DNA of 64,000 bases from Acidimicrobiaceae bacterium (GTDB lineage: Bacteria; Actinomycetota; Acidimicrobiia; Acidimicrobiales; UBA8592), in NCBI GenBank assembly GCA_024641655.1, contig JAHECR010000003.1, forward strand, positions 1 to 64,000, given 5' to 3'. The notes below the pieces were generated by a model. That model was given only the letters and a program-made list of their open reading frames with translations. It was not told where the DNA came from and ran no database searches. The position numbers and the translations under genes are program-made. Below are positions 25,742 through 35,296 of the stretch, in pieces. Numbering within the stretch: the stretch's first letter is position 1; every line of letters begins with the position of its first letter.

Positions 25742-26568
25742 CGACCCTGGGCGTCACGTCGATCTGCGTGCTCGGGGTGGCCACGGCGCTGTGGATCGTG
25801 TTCACGGGCCGACACCTCAGCTCGTCCCTTCCGACCCTGGAACCCAGCACCGCCACGGTCCGCGAGCGCGTCCTCGAAGGGCTGCGCCGCGCTGCCGCGG
25901 CCAGCGCTGCCGGGTTCGTCGGGGGGTTCCTCGGCTTCGGTCTCGGTGGGCGTCTGATGATGAGGGTCTTGGCCGCCACCTCGCCCGACGCACGTGGGCG
26001 CATCACCGAAGCCGAAGAGATCGTCGGCGACGTGACCACAGGCGGCACGCTCTTCCTTGTGGTCTTCCTCGCCATGGGGGCAGCCGCTGCGGCAGCGTTG
26101 TTCCTCGTGGTGCGACAGCTTCTGCCCCGGCGAACGATCGTCGCCGGGATCGTGGCAGCCGCGTTGGGCGGCGGAGCCCTGGCGCGAGCAATCGGTCTGG
26201 TCGACGCCGGCAATCGTGACTTCCGGCTGCTCGGTCCAGCCTGGTTGGCGGTGTTGTTGTGTGTCGGCGTGGTCGTGCTCGGTTCTCTCACCATCGCGGT
26301 CCTGGTCGATCGGTGGGTCGTGCGCTGGCCCACACCGAGTTGGTCCGTCTCCGGCCTCGCCGGGCTTGTCCCGCTGGCCGTCTTCGCGGTGCCGTTCATC
26401 GCGCCGTTGGGCGTCGGCCTCATCGTCCAGGCCCTCGTTACGAGCCGAGGACAGGCCACCAACCGGTGGGTGCGTCGCGTGCGCGGCGCGTCGGCAATGG
26501 CCGTCCATGGCCTCGCCGTCGTCGGCGGCGTGTCCGTGCTGGTCAGCGGGGTCCAGATCGTCGCCTAG
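25738..26568 (+). CDS. Multi-pass membrane protein of unknown function
   Basis: This 276-residue protein has about seven hydrophobic helices. Its GTG start overlaps the previous stop codon (GTGA). A glycine-rich helix (AAGFVGGFLGFGLGGRLMMRV) and a central RITEAEEIVGDVT loop are the most distinctive features. I do not recognise the family. It is the third gene of the sigma-factor operon. Confidence 0.6.
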   Translation: MTTLGVTSICVLGVATALWIVFTGRHLSSSLPTLEPSTATVRERVLEGLRRAAAASAAGFVGGFLGFGLGGRLMMRVLAATSPDARGRITEAEEIVGDVTTGGTLFLVVFLAMGAAAAAALFLVVRQLLPRRTIVAGIVAAALGGGALARAIGLVDAGNRDFRLLGPAWLAVLLCVGVVVLGSLTIAVLVDRWVVRWPTPSWSVSGLAGLVPLAVFAVPFIAPLGVGLIVQALVTSRGQATNRWVRRVRGASAMAVHGLAVVGGVSVLVSGVQIVA

Positions 26569-26647
26569 GTATCGCTGTGCGATGCAGACGTGTCGGGTCG
26601 GTCGGACCCGTGGCGCGTCGGCAGGCTGCTGTCGGTGTCGGCGGGGC

Positions 26648-27037
26648 TCAGCTCTCGCCTTCGGGTCGAACCCGCGCCGAGAAGCTCCGGTGGGCGACAC
26701 GCCAGCCGTCGGGGGTGCGCACGACGCGGTCGTGGTATTCCCCCGACGAGACCGAGCCATCGTCGCCGGGGAGCAGCACCCGGGAGTGCAGGATCGGCCC
26801 GGCGTCGGTGTCCTCGACGCGGATGTTGGTGATGTGGTGAGCGAGGGGGTGGCGGGCGCGCCCCATGAACTTGCGTACCGCCTCGAGCCCGACGAGATCG
26901 CGCCCGGGCATGGCCGGGCTGCTGTACACGACGTCTTCGGTGAAGACGCGGGCCAAGCCCGGCCAGTCGCGAGCATCGATCGTGTCACCGTACAGAGCGG
27001 CGAGCTCGTGGAGAGCGAGACGGTCGGCGATGTCCAT
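26648..27037 (-). CDS. NTF2-like (SnoaL) protein
   Basis: The 129-residue alpha-beta barrel protein has IADRLALHELAALYGDTIDA, then WPGLARVFTEDVVYSS and a late GEYHDRVVRTPDGWRVAHRS. This is the standard pattern of SnoaL-like proteins (helix with paired acidic residues, then the VF-x-DV strand). Members act as isomerases, hydratases or non-enzymatic binders, so the substrate is unknown. TAGTGT lies 6 nt before the ATG. Confidence 0.82.
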   Translation of the reverse strand: MDIADRLALHELAALYGDTIDARDWPGLARVFTEDVVYSSPAMPGRDLVGLEAVRKFMGRARHPLAHHITNIRVEDTDAGPILHSRVLLPGDDGSVSSGEYHDRVVRTPDGWRVAHRSFSARVRPEGES

Positions 27038-27043
27038 GGCCGC

Positions 27044-27049
27044 ACACTA
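27044..27049 (-). promoter_or_regulatory. Candidate -10 element (TAGTGT) of a leaderless promoter
   Basis: It lies 6 nt before the ATG at 27037 of the SnoaL-like gene. Confidence 0.4.
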
Positions 27050-27239
27050 TCGCTCTGGGCAACGGCGGTCCTGGGCGCTTCCACGTGTCCGCAGTGTCGG
27101 ACGCTCACGCTCCTGGAGCGCCGTCGGTGGAGGCGTCGCTGGGGAAGGACAAGGGAGGGAACGCTCCACCCGGGATCGTCCAGGCGCAACCTGAGGCACA
27201 GCGCGCATCGCCCCTGGGCTTGCCATTGGTTGTGCGGTG

Positions 27240-27245
27240 TAGCGT
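27240..27245 (+). promoter_or_regulatory. Candidate -10 element (TAGCGT) of a leaderless promoter
   Basis: It lies 6 nt before the ATG at 27252. A TTGCCA at 27220-27225 is too close, with 14 nt spacing, to be a convincing -35. Confidence 0.4.
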
Positions 27246-27251
27246 TCGGCC

Positions 27252-27701
27252 ATGACCATGGAGGATCTCGAAACTCGGCTGGCGGCACTCGAGGACGAGA
27301 GGGCCATCCTGCGGACCATGCATCAGTACGGCCACTCGATGGATTACGGGCCTGACCAGGACTTCATCGACTGCTTCACCGTGGATGGCGTCTGGGATGT
27401 CCGCATGCGCAAGTCCGGTGGCGGGTTCACCTGCCGGGGCCACGACGAGATCGGGGCATCACTGGCAACCCAGACCCAGGTTCGGGCCCCGCATCTGTTT
27501 GCCAAACACGTAGTCGTGGACGCGCGCATCGCGCTGATCGGCGACGCTGCCTCCGCGGAGAGCTACTTCCTCCGGGTGGAACCCCGTGACGACGCCCCTA
27601 CCCAGATCGTGGCCTCGGGGCGCTACCTCGACCGCCTGACCCGCGACACCGACGGTCAGTGGCGGTTCGTGGAGCGTGTGGCCGAGATCGACGACCTGTG
27701 A
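27252..27701 (+). CDS. NTF2-like (SnoaL_4-type) protein
   Basis: The 149-residue protein has LAALEDERAILRTMHQYGHS, then DFIDCFTVDGVWDVRM and a late ASGRYLDRLTRDTDGQWRFV. It has the helix, strand and beta-sheet order of the SnoaL_4 family. The group includes ring-hydroxylating dioxygenase beta-subunit relatives and dehydratases, so function cannot be inferred. It is divergent from the other NTF2-like gene and may be an old duplicate. Confidence 0.8.
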   Translation: MTMEDLETRLAALEDERAILRTMHQYGHSMDYGPDQDFIDCFTVDGVWDVRMRKSGGGFTCRGHDEIGASLATQTQVRAPHLFAKHVVVDARIALIGDAASAESYFLRVEPRDDAPTQIVASGRYLDRLTRDTDGQWRFVERVAEIDDL

Positions 27702-27874
27702 GACTGAGCAGCCCCGACGAAGAGTCGACGGGCGCAGCCGCCTTCCCCGGTCTCCCGTCGCGCCGAGGGTGTGCGGCAGGTGCTGTCGGTGGGCCCGCCG
27801 CGCCACCGGACGCCTGACCACAGCGAGGATCGTCGGCAGCCAGCGAACGACGCGACCCGGTCCGAGCGGCGTGG

Positions 27875-28309
27875 TCAGCTCGAAGCCGGTCGGGGTGCGT
27901 CCGCCCCCGATTGCGCCGCCTCCCACACCTCGCGGAGCACCTCGGGACCGAGATCCTCCTTGTGGACGTAGCGCATCGCGCCGGTTTCGAGCGCGGCAGC
28001 CGGGAGCGCGTCCGCAGCGTAGGTGGACATCAGGATCACGACCGGTGGCGCCGGGGTCGTGGTGATCTGTCGAGTGGCTTCGATGCCATCGATGCCTGAC
28101 ATGTTGATGTCCATCAGCACCAGGTCCGGCGACAGATGGGCGACCGCGCGCACACCCTCCTCTCCCGAGCTCGCCTCGCCCGCGAGCTCGAAGCCCGGGG
28201 TCACCTGCACCACGGTTCGGGCCGCCAGCCGAAACGGCTCCTGGTCGTCGACGATCAGCACCCGCACAGGTGCGGCAACCGGCGAGACACCTGGGGCATT
28301 GGAATCCAT
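27875..28309 (-). CDS. Single-domain response regulator receiver
   Basis: The 144-residue receiver domain has VLIVDDQEPFRLAAR (acidic pair), phospho-acceptor Asp in LVLMDINMSG, MSTYA with the conserved Ser/Thr and a late lysine in YVHKEDLG. No output domain is attached, so it may act by protein contact, like CheY or Spo0F. The ATG at 28309 follows a short Shine-Dalgarno-like GGTGAG. The frame stays open upstream to 28444, but that extension looks non-homologous. It is divergent from the large FtsX permease. Confidence 0.75.
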   Translation of the reverse strand: MDSNAPGVSPVAAPVRVLIVDDQEPFRLAARTVVQVTPGFELAGEASSGEEGVRAVAHLSPDLVLMDINMSGIDGIEATRQITTTPAPPVVILMSTYAADALPAAALETGAMRYVHKEDLGPEVLREVWEAAQSGADAPRPASS

Positions 28310-28429
28310 CTCACCAGCATCGCTACCGCCCGGGCCCGTCGCAAGACGGGAAACCTCCGGGCGAACGGTGGTGCTGGCACCCCCTGGGAACACCGGCTGC
28401 CTCGGTTCCACAGCCGCGCCGTTTGGACG

Positions 28430-28435
28430 TAGCGT
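28430..28435 (+). promoter_or_regulatory. Candidate -10 element (TAGCGT) for the FtsX permease
   Basis: It lies 7 nt before the ATG at 28443, in the intergenic space with the divergent receiver gene. Confidence 0.4.
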
Positions 28436-28442
28436 CGAGCGC

Positions 28443-30758
28443 ATGGACCGCGCTGTGCTCTACCGTGCGACGACCTGGCTTCGCACTCGGGTGGGCCAGG
28501 CCGTGCTCGTCGGGCTGTTGATCGCTCTCGTGCTCACGCCCGCGTTCGTGCTGTTCGCCGGAGCGCGCCGAACCTCGAGCGCCCCGGCGAGATACACGGC
28601 GGCCCAGTCCATCGCGTTCGACGTCCACGTCGACCAGTCCGACGGGTATCCCCTGACCGACGAGATCGCCGCACTGCCGGGAGTGCGCAGCGTCGCCTTC
28701 GCGACGTTCATGTTCGGTGCGCTCATCGCCGAGGGTGCAACGACGCCGGTCGACGCGCTCACGTTCGCAGGTCAAGCCGATGCGCTCACGGTCCAGGTGG
28801 TCACCGGTCGCGAGCCCGCCCCTTCGGCGCCGGGCGAGTTCGTGGCCAGCGAGACCTGGGTCGCTCTGACCGGCGCCACCCTCGGCGACGCCTTCACGTT
28901 GCAGACGATCTCTCAGGCCGAGGCCGCCCGACGAGGATACGCCGGAGCTTTCGACGGTCCGACCACGACGGCCACGCTCGTCGGCATCTTCGACGACCGG
29001 GTACAGGACCTCAACTCGAGCTATCCGGTGGCGCTGTTCGGACGAGGGCTGCTCGACGCCTACCAGGAGCCGTCGATCGGACTGTCCGGAAGTGCCGGGG
29101 TGATCGCGACCGCACCGGGGGTGGACGGCGAGGAGCTCCGCCGGGAGCTCGACACCCTGCCCGATGGGAGCGCGCTCTCGATCAGGCCCCTCGCGCTGAT
29201 CGAGGACCCGCTGGTGTCGGCAGTGTCAACCCAGTCGAGCGCGCTCGGCGTGCTCTCGGTGATCGTCGCGAGCGCTGCTGCGGTCGTCTTGGTGCAGCTC
29301 CTCGTGCGGCTCTTCCGCACGAGCGACACCGACCTGACGACACTCGCGAGCCTCGGGTACACGAACCGGCAGGCGATGCTGGAGATCGTGCTGCGCGCTG
29401 CGCTGCCCGTTGCGGCCGGAGTGTGTCTCGCCGGTGTGGCCGCGTGGCTGCTGTCGGGATTGTTCCCGTACGGGTTCGCCAGGGTGCTCGAGCCCACTCC
29501 CGGACCCCGCTTCGACGGGACCGTCCATCTCGCGATCGCGGGCGCCGCTGCGATCGTGCTGCTCACCGCCGCGGCGGTGTTCGCTCGACCGCGATCCACG
29601 CGGATGACACACCGACGATCGGTCGACCGCCTTGCATCACGCATTCCGGTTCCCACGGTCGCGACAGGCGCCCGCCTCGCCTTCGGGCGCAGCCGTCGGT
29701 CGGGCCCGACCGACGCCCTCGTCGCCGGACTGGCGGCCGTGGCCGCGGTGACCATTGCGGCCCTGACGGTGTGGAGCAGCCTCGACCGGATGCTCGACAC
29801 GCCGTCCAACTGGGGGGACTCCTACGACGCCTCCTATGGCGAGGGAGGCGAAAGCGTCGACCCACAGGTGCTCGACGTGCTCCGCGCCGATCCCGCGGTG
29901 CGAGCGGTGACGCTCTACGGAGCAACCACCGTGGCCATCGGGAGCGACGCCCTCGGCGTCGTCGCCTTTTCACCGGTCGAGGGCAGCGAGGTGCCTGAAG
30001 TCCTGCTCGGCCGGCTTCCCCAAGGCAGCGACGAGCTGGCGCTGGGCACCCGAGCGGCGAAGCGATTCGGGGTGACCGTCGGGGATCGCCTCTCGGTGAG
30101 CGCCCCCAGCGGTGCGGTGGAGCTCGCCGTCGTAGGGCTGGCCGTGTTTCCCGGATTCGACGAGTCTGACAGCCTCGGAAACGCCGCCCTGGTGAACGAG
30201 GCCGGACTACTACATCTCGATCCGACCGACGCGCTGAGCGGCGCGGCCATCTACTGGGCCGACGGCGCTCGCCCCGACGCCGCCGAACAGCTGAGCGCAG
30301 CGCTGGGCGGCGCCAGCATCGGCCCGCCATCGCGGCCCGATGCGGTCGTCACTCTCGACCGGATCCGCAATGTGCCTCTCGTGGTGGTGGGAGTTGTCGG
30401 CGCGCTCTTGGTGCTGAGCCTCGGTCAGCTCATCGCTACCGCAGTGCGCCGCCGTCGCCCCGACCTGGCAGTACTCCGAGCGCTGGGCGCCACGACCCGG
30501 TGGAGCCGCCGGGTCGCGCAGTGGCAGGCCACCGTCCTCGCCCTCACTGCCGTCGCGTTTGCGATACCCGTCGGCATCGTGGCGGGAAGAGTGGTCTACC
30601 GCACCTACCCGGAGCAGATCGGTGCACCGCTCCACCCGGACATCCCGGTTCAGTGGATCATCCTGATGATCGCCGCGGTCATCGTTGCCGCGAACGTGGT
30701 GGCGATCGTTGCCGCCCGCCGTCTCCGCTCGACCACTCAGGAGCTCGGTACGGAGTGA
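28443..30758 (+). CDS. FtsX-type ABC transporter permease
   Basis: The 771-residue protein has one N-terminal helix (GQAVLVGLLIALVLTPAFVL) and a large extracellular domain at about 45-260. A first FtsX-like triple-helix set follows at about 265-385, then a second extracellular domain and a final three-helix FtsX core (residues about 645-765; IATAVRRRRPDLAVLRALGA). It is the two-FtsX-unit architecture of MacB/LolC-type exporters in actinobacteria. The likely ATPase partner is the MacB-type ATPase at 34568-35296 on the opposite strand. Substrate unknown; lipid or peptide export and signalling are possible. Confidence 0.8.
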   Translation: MDRAVLYRATTWLRTRVGQAVLVGLLIALVLTPAFVLFAGARRTSSAPARYTAAQSIAFDVHVDQSDGYPLTDEIAALPGVRSVAFATFMFGALIAEGATTPVDALTFAGQADALTVQVVTGREPAPSAPGEFVASETWVALTGATLGDAFTLQTISQAEAARRGYAGAFDGPTTTATLVGIFDDRVQDLNSSYPVALFGRGLLDAYQEPSIGLSGSAGVIATAPGVDGEELRRELDTLPDGSALSIRPLALIEDPLVSAVSTQSSALGVLSVIVASAAAVVLVQLLVRLFRTSDTDLTTLASLGYTNRQAMLEIVLRAALPVAAGVCLAGVAAWLLSGLFPYGFARVLEPTPGPRFDGTVHLAIAGAAAIVLLTAAAVFARPRSTRMTHRRSVDRLASRIPVPTVATGARLAFGRSRRSGPTDALVAGLAAVAAVTIAALTVWSSLDRMLDTPSNWGDSYDASYGEGGESVDPQVLDVLRADPAVRAVTLYGATTVAIGSDALGVVAFSPVEGSEVPEVLLGRLPQGSDELALGTRAAKRFGVTVGDRLSVSAPSGAVELAVVGLAVFPGFDESDSLGNAALVNEAGLLHLDPTDALSGAAIYWADGARPDAAEQLSAALGGASIGPPSRPDAVVTLDRIRNVPLVVVGVVGALLVLSLGQLIATAVRRRRPDLAVLRALGATTRWSRRVAQWQATVLALTAVAFAIPVGIVAGRVVYRTYPEQIGAPLHPDIPVQWIILMIAAVIVAANVVAIVAARRLRSTTQELGTE

Positions 30759-30782
30759 GCCGAGGTCGCTCCGGTCTCGGTG

Positions 30783-31445
30783 TCAGCTCGTCTCTGCGAG
30801 ATACAGCAGCACAGCCTTGACCCGCCGATGCACCTCGTCCTCTTCGACGAGTCCGAGCTTGGAGAACAGCGAGTTGATGTGCTTCTCCACGGCGCGCACC
30901 GAGATCACCAGCGACTTCGCAACGGCTGCGTTGTTCTTGCCCTGTGCGAGTTCGGCGAGCACCTCGAGCTCGCGCGGTGACAGCCGCCCGAGGGAGCCCG
31001 CTGCCGACGCCACGCGAGCCTTCACAAGCAGGTCGACAACGGTCGGGTCGACCACCGAACCCCCGTCGGCCACCTCATGGATCGCTGCCGTCAGCTGATC
31101 GGGCTCACCGAGACGCTCCTTCAGAAGATAGGCACGGCCCCGTGAGCCGTCGGCGAACAACTCCACTGCGTAGGCGGGCTCCGCGTACTGGGAAAGCACC
31201 ACGACCCCGAGATTCGGATACATGTCGCGCAGCTGCGCTGCCGCTCGGATGCCCTCGTCGGTGCCTGTGGGCGGCATACGGATATCGGTCAACACGACAT
31301 CGGGTGGACTGTTGTGCACGGCCTCGAGCAGCTCGGGCAGGGAGGAGCAGGCGGCGACGACCTCGATGTCGGGTTGGTGGGCGAGCACGCTGAGGATGCC
31401 TTCACGCACGAGCATCGAGTCTTCGGCGACGATCACCCGCAACAT
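30783..31445 (-). CDS. NarL/FixJ-family response regulator
   Basis: The 220-residue protein has an N-terminal receiver (VIVAEDSMLVREGIL, phospho-Asp in VVLTDIRMPP, VVLSQYAE, LLKERL). The C-terminal LuxR-type helix-turn-helix reads SPRELEVLAELAQGKNNAAV and KHINSLFSKLGL. The ATG at 31445 is chosen because TAGGCT is 8 nt upstream, though it may also be read from the upstream operon. It is the probable output of the histidine kinase at 32891-34546. Confidence 0.88.
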   Translation of the reverse strand: MLRVIVAEDSMLVREGILSVLAHQPDIEVVAACSSLPELLEAVHNSPPDVVLTDIRMPPTGTDEGIRAAAQLRDMYPNLGVVVLSQYAEPAYAVELFADGSRGRAYLLKERLGEPDQLTAAIHEVADGGSVVDPTVVDLLVKARVASAAGSLGRLSPRELEVLAELAQGKNNAAVAKSLVISVRAVEKHINSLFSKLGLVEEDEVHRRVKAVLLYLAETS

Positions 31446-31469
31446 GGGCAGGGAGCCTACCGCCACTCG

Positions 31470-32894
31470 TCAGCGCCCATCGCGCACTGCCGTGCGGGCG
31501 GCGTGCCACCCACACATGCCGTGGACGCCGGCTCCGGGCGGAGTTGCGGCCGAGCAGAGGTAGACCCCATCGAGCGGGGTCCGCCACGGATGCACGGCGA
31601 AGGTGGGGCGCGCCACGAACTGGCGCAGGTCACCGGCCCCGGCGCCGATGTCGCCGCCGATGTAGTTGGCGTTGTACGACTGCAACGCTGCAGGCCCCAT
31701 CGTGTGCCGCCCGATGATCACATCGCGGAACCCCGGGGCGAAGCGCTCGATCTGCGCTTCGATCGCGTCGGTCATGTCGACCGTCGATCCGTTCGGCACG
31801 TGACTGTACGCCCACGCCACCGAGCGACCGGTCGTCGATCGTTTCGGATCGAGGCGTGTCGGCTCGGTGACAAGGACGAAGGGATGCTCGGGATGCCTCC
31901 CCTCGGCCACCGCTCGTTCGGCGCGCGCGACCTCGGCGAACGATCCGCCGACGTGGACCGTTCCGGCCAGCCGTGCCTCGGGTGCAGCCCAGGGGATGGG
32001 GTCGGTCAGCAGGTAGTCGAGCTTGAACACCCCGGCGCCGTGGCGGTACCGACGAAGGCGACGGTCGTAGCGGCGCGGCAGGCGTTCGCCGGCCAGGTCC
32101 ACCAACTGCCTTGGGGTCACGTCGAGCAGCACGGTCGCCCCCCGCGGGAGCTCCGCAAGCGAGTCGATCCTCCGCCCGCATTCGACCGCACCTCCCGAGG
32201 CCTCGAGCAACGACACCAGGGCGTCGGTGATCCGCTGCGACCCGCCCTCGGGCACCGGCCAGCCAACCAGATGGCCCAACATCCCGAGCATCAGGGCATA
32301 CCCCGTCGTGATGGGTGCGTTCAGCGGCAGCATCGAATGCGCAGCCAGGCCGGCGAACAGCCCCGACGCGAGATCGCTGTCGAACCGCCGGGCATACCAG
32401 GTCGCCGGTCGCAGTCCAGAAGCGCCGTACCGGGCCAGCTGGAGCGGATGCCTCGGAGGCAGTGTGAGCGGTGACAACAGCCCATCGACGAGGTCGAACC
32501 CCGACCGGACGAGCGGTTCGAACAGGCGACGCCAGGTCGGCCCGTCGGCTCCGAGACCTCGAGCGGTGTCCTCGACCGATCGGCGGAGAACTCCTGCACG
32601 TCCGCCGTCGAGGACGTGGGCCACCTCCACGTCGGGATACAGCCACAGCACTCCTTGGTCCTGCAACGAGAGCTCGCGGAAGGCAGCCGAGGCAACGGCG
32701 AGGGGGTGGATGGCGGAGCACACGTCGTGCAGGGTGCCGGGCTCCAGCAGCTCCGATGTGCGTGCACCGCCCCCGGGCGTGAGCGCAGCTTCGTACACGT
32801 GCACCTCGCGTCCGGCACGCGCCAGCTGCACCGCGGCGGTGAGCCCGTTCGGGCCCGACCCCACCACATGCACCGGAGGCTTCGACCTCGTCAT
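31470..32894 (-). CDS. FAD-dependent oxidoreductase, phytoene-desaturase/PYROXD2-like
   Basis: The 474-residue flavoprotein has the dinucleotide fold VVGSGPNGLTAAVQLARAG at residues 10-28 and the GGGARTSE loop. Other family features are CSAIHPLAVAS, and at the C-terminus GVYLCSAATPPGAGVHGMCG, which binds FAD. Members include carotenoid desaturases and pyridine nucleotide-disulfide oxidoreductase-like proteins of unknown substrate. Its ATG overlaps the histidine kinase stop (ATGA), so it is part of the signalling operon. The presence of an oxidoreductase there is odd and hints at a redox or carotenoid output. Confidence 0.85.
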   Translation of the reverse strand: MTRSKPPVHVVGSGPNGLTAAVQLARAGREVHVYEAALTPGGGARTSELLEPGTLHDVCSAIHPLAVASAAFRELSLQDQGVLWLYPDVEVAHVLDGGRAGVLRRSVEDTARGLGADGPTWRRLFEPLVRSGFDLVDGLLSPLTLPPRHPLQLARYGASGLRPATWYARRFDSDLASGLFAGLAAHSMLPLNAPITTGYALMLGMLGHLVGWPVPEGGSQRITDALVSLLEASGGAVECGRRIDSLAELPRGATVLLDVTPRQLVDLAGERLPRRYDRRLRRYRHGAGVFKLDYLLTDPIPWAAPEARLAGTVHVGGSFAEVARAERAVAEGRHPEHPFVLVTEPTRLDPKRSTTGRSVAWAYSHVPNGSTVDMTDAIEAQIERFAPGFRDVIIGRHTMGPAALQSYNANYIGGDIGAGAGDLRQFVARPTFAVHPWRTPLDGVYLCSAATPPGAGVHGMCGWHAARTAVRDGR

Positions 32895-34546
32895 GTCGCG
32901 CCCACGGCAGGGTTGGCGCCTGCGGGGACCTCCCCTCGCACGAGGGTTCCCTCGCCTGGCCCCGATCGGACATGCAGCTCCCCGCGAAAGGCGCCGAGCC
33001 GATCGGCCATGTTGACGAATCCGTGGCCAAGGGAGCTGTCGACGGCGTCGAAACCGTCGCCGTCGTCGGCGACCTCGAACCAGAGTTCACCCTCGTCGAC
33101 CCCTGCCCGAATCGAGATCGATGCGCCCTCGCCGGCATACTTCCCAGCGTTCTGGACGGCCTCGACCACACAAAAGTAGACGGCCGCCTCGACATCGGGA
33201 TCGTGGCGACCGAGGTCTGCGACCTGCACCGTCGCGGGAAGCGCCGCGCGGTTGGCGACGGCCTGCAGCGCGTCACCGAGCCCTCGGTCACGCAACAGGG
33301 GCGGATAGATGCCGTGCGCGAGCTCCCGTAGCTCGTGGAGCGCCTCCTGCACGTCGGCGCGAAGCCCGTCGAGGATCTCGGTGCTGCGATCGGGGTCGAC
33401 TGCAAGCAGCGACTTCACCAGTCCGACGTTCACGGCGAGCGCGACGAGATGCTGTTGGGCTCCGTCGTGCAGGTTCCGCTCGATCCGTCGACGCGCCTCA
33501 TCGGCTGCCGCGACAATTCGAGCTCGCGACGCGACCAGCTCCTCGTTGCGCTGCTGGAGCTCCTCGAGACTCGCCTGCAACGCCGAGTCGAGGCTCACGT
33601 TGTGCAGCGCCAGGCCGACCTGGCGGCCCAGGTCGACGAGGATGTTGTCCTCCTCCTCACTGAACCCGGTTCGATCCCGCCCTCGCTCCACCACGATCAT
33701 TCCCAGGAGCTCACCCAGGTGGGCAACCATCACACATCGGAGGGCACGTTCCTCGCGTCCGTCGAGCAATCCCGGGGTCCACAGCTGCAACCAGGCATTG
33801 CCCTGAACCCGAGCCCGGGTGGCCACCGCCAAGGCCTCGTCGTCGAGCTGGACGACTCGGGTCAAACGCGATGGCGCCGACACGGCGAGGGCGTACCGAC
33901 CCCGGTCGCCGGTGTAGATCTCGGCCGAGTCGAGCTGCATGGTCTTGCGCAGGATCTCGACCAACTGGAGCAGCAGCTCGTCCATCGGCACCGCGCGCGA
34001 CATACGACTGCCGAAGGTCCGCAGGGCCTCGTCGGGCGAGTGACGCTCGCCGTAGACACGCAGGTTCGCTGCTTCCTCGAGTCGGGAACGTGCCGGTGAC
34101 GTGAGCACCGCAGCGACTGCTGCGGCGGCGACGGACAGCCAGAGAATCGAGCGCTCGCCGGGCTCGGGCGTTCGCCCCAATCCTGCGACGGCGGCGACAT
34201 ACACCATCGCGACGAGCACGATGAGGCCGGCGTTCACGGCCGTCGCGACGAGCACACCCCGGGAGCGAGGCGCCAAGTCGTCGATCCGCCCGAGCACCAC
34301 TCCGATGGGGAGCACGACGACCCCACCCGCGAACCCGGAGAGCCAACCGTCGGGCCACCCCCCGAGGATGTTGGCCGCAGTACCCAGTAAACCGATCGTG
34401 ACGGCGACGACGATCGCCCAGATCAGCCACAAGAGCGGCGCGCGCCGAGCGTCGTTGGTGCGATTCCAGCGAAACGCGACCGTCAGTCCTGCGACCACGC
34501 ACCCCGCCGCCCCGGTCGCGCTCAGGGCAGTCGACAACGCATTCAT
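32891..34546 (-). CDS. Membrane histidine kinase with GAF domain (NarL-partner type)
   Basis: The 551-residue kinase has four to six N-terminal helices (residues 1-155) and a GAF-like domain from about 175 to 335. A coiled coil (ALQASLEELQQRNEELVASR) leads to the HisKA_3 dimerisation region with phospho-His in IERNLHDGAQQHLVAL. The ATPase domain shows the N-box NAGKYAGEG and G-box DDGDGFD. HisKA_3 kinases usually signal to LuxR-type regulators, which fits the NarL gene downstream. The GAF domain may sense a small ligand or redox state. Confidence 0.88.
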   Translation of the reverse strand: MNALSTALSATGAAGCVVAGLTVAFRWNRTNDARRAPLLWLIWAIVVAVTIGLLGTAANILGGWPDGWLSGFAGGVVVLPIGVVLGRIDDLAPRSRGVLVATAVNAGLIVLVAMVYVAAVAGLGRTPEPGERSILWLSVAAAAVAAVLTSPARSRLEEAANLRVYGERHSPDEALRTFGSRMSRAVPMDELLLQLVEILRKTMQLDSAEIYTGDRGRYALAVSAPSRLTRVVQLDDEALAVATRARVQGNAWLQLWTPGLLDGREERALRCVMVAHLGELLGMIVVERGRDRTGFSEEEDNILVDLGRQVGLALHNVSLDSALQASLEELQQRNEELVASRARIVAAADEARRRIERNLHDGAQQHLVALAVNVGLVKSLLAVDPDRSTEILDGLRADVQEALHELRELAHGIYPPLLRDRGLGDALQAVANRAALPATVQVADLGRHDPDVEAAVYFCVVEAVQNAGKYAGEGASISIRAGVDEGELWFEVADDGDGFDAVDSSLGHGFVNMADRLGAFRGELHVRSGPGEGTLVRGEVPAGANPAVGAT

Positions 34547-34567
34547 GGTCGGGGGTGCCGATCCACC

Positions 34568-35296
34568 TCAGGCCGCCGGGATTCGACCGTCTCGCATCGA
34601 GACGATCCGGTCGGCACCGGCGGCGACCTCGGCGCTGTGGGTGACCACGATGATGGTCTGACCGTCCTCATGGAGGCGGCGGAAGAGCTCGATGATCTCG
34701 CGTCCACCGTCGCTGTCGAGCGCCCCGGTCGGCTCGTCGGCGAGCACCAGTGTCGGTTCGTTGGCGAGCGCCCGCGCGATCGCAAGGCGTTGGCGCTGAC
34801 CCCCGGAGAGCTCCGCTGGGAACTGATCGGCCTTGTCCCCGAGACCAAGCAGGTCGATCAGGTCGTGTGCTCTGGCCTCGGCCTGGCGGCGCTTGTGCCC
34901 GGCGATCAACAACGCGAGCACGACGTTCTCGATGGCGCTCATGCCGTCGATCAGGTTGAAGAACTGGAAGACGAAGCCGATGCGGCGTCGCCGCATCAGC
35001 GCCAGCCAGTTCTCGTCACGCCCAGTGACGGTCTCGCCGTCGAGGACGATCTCGCCATCATCGGCGGGTTCCAGCCCGGCGATCATGTTGAGGAGCGTGG
35101 ACTTGCCGCAGCCCGAAGGCCCCACGATGGCGAGGTACTCGTTGCGCGCGACGGTCAGATCGACGCCCCGCACCGCTCGAACGGGTGCGACGTCCGCCTC
35201 GAAGGTCTTTCGTACGCCGCGGACGGTGAGCACCGCGTCCGTCGGCACGCGCGCGGCGACGGGAGCGCTGCCGCTTTCGTCGATGGGATCGGTCAT
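34568..35296 (-). CDS. MacB/LolD-type ABC transporter ATPase
   Basis: The 242-residue ATPase has Walker A GPSGCGKST, Q-loop FVFQFFNLIDGM, signature LSGGQRQR, Walker B LVLADEP and H-loop VTHS. It is typical of the LolD/MacB class that drives FtsX permeases. The best partner is the FtsX protein at 28443-30758, encoded convergently with this operon. The ATG at 35296 overlaps the cyclase stop codon (ATGA) and has GAGGAG upstream. The in-frame extension to 35332 is not favoured. Confidence 0.9.
   Translation of the reverse strand: MTDPIDESGSAPVAARVPTDAVLTVRGVRKTFEADVAPVRAVRGVDLTVARNEYLAIVGPSGCGKSTLLNMIAGLEPADDGEIVLDGETVTGRDENWLALMRRRRIGFVFQFFNLIDGMSAIENVVLALLIAGHKRRQAEARAHDLIDLLGLGDKADQFPAELSGGQRQRLAIARALANEPTLVLADEPTGALDSDGGREIIELFRRLHEDGQTIIVVTHSAEVAAGADRIVSMRDGRIPAA

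Noticed and set aside
25459-27288. A 609-codon minus-strand frame
   Set aside because: Only its NTF2-like gene at 26648-27037 is in a supported frame. The rest is a shadow of the plus-strand membrane proteins.
31630-33405. A 591-codon minus-strand frame overlapping the flavoprotein and kinase
   Set aside because: Arg/Ala/Pro-rich low-complexity shadow of two well-supported genes.
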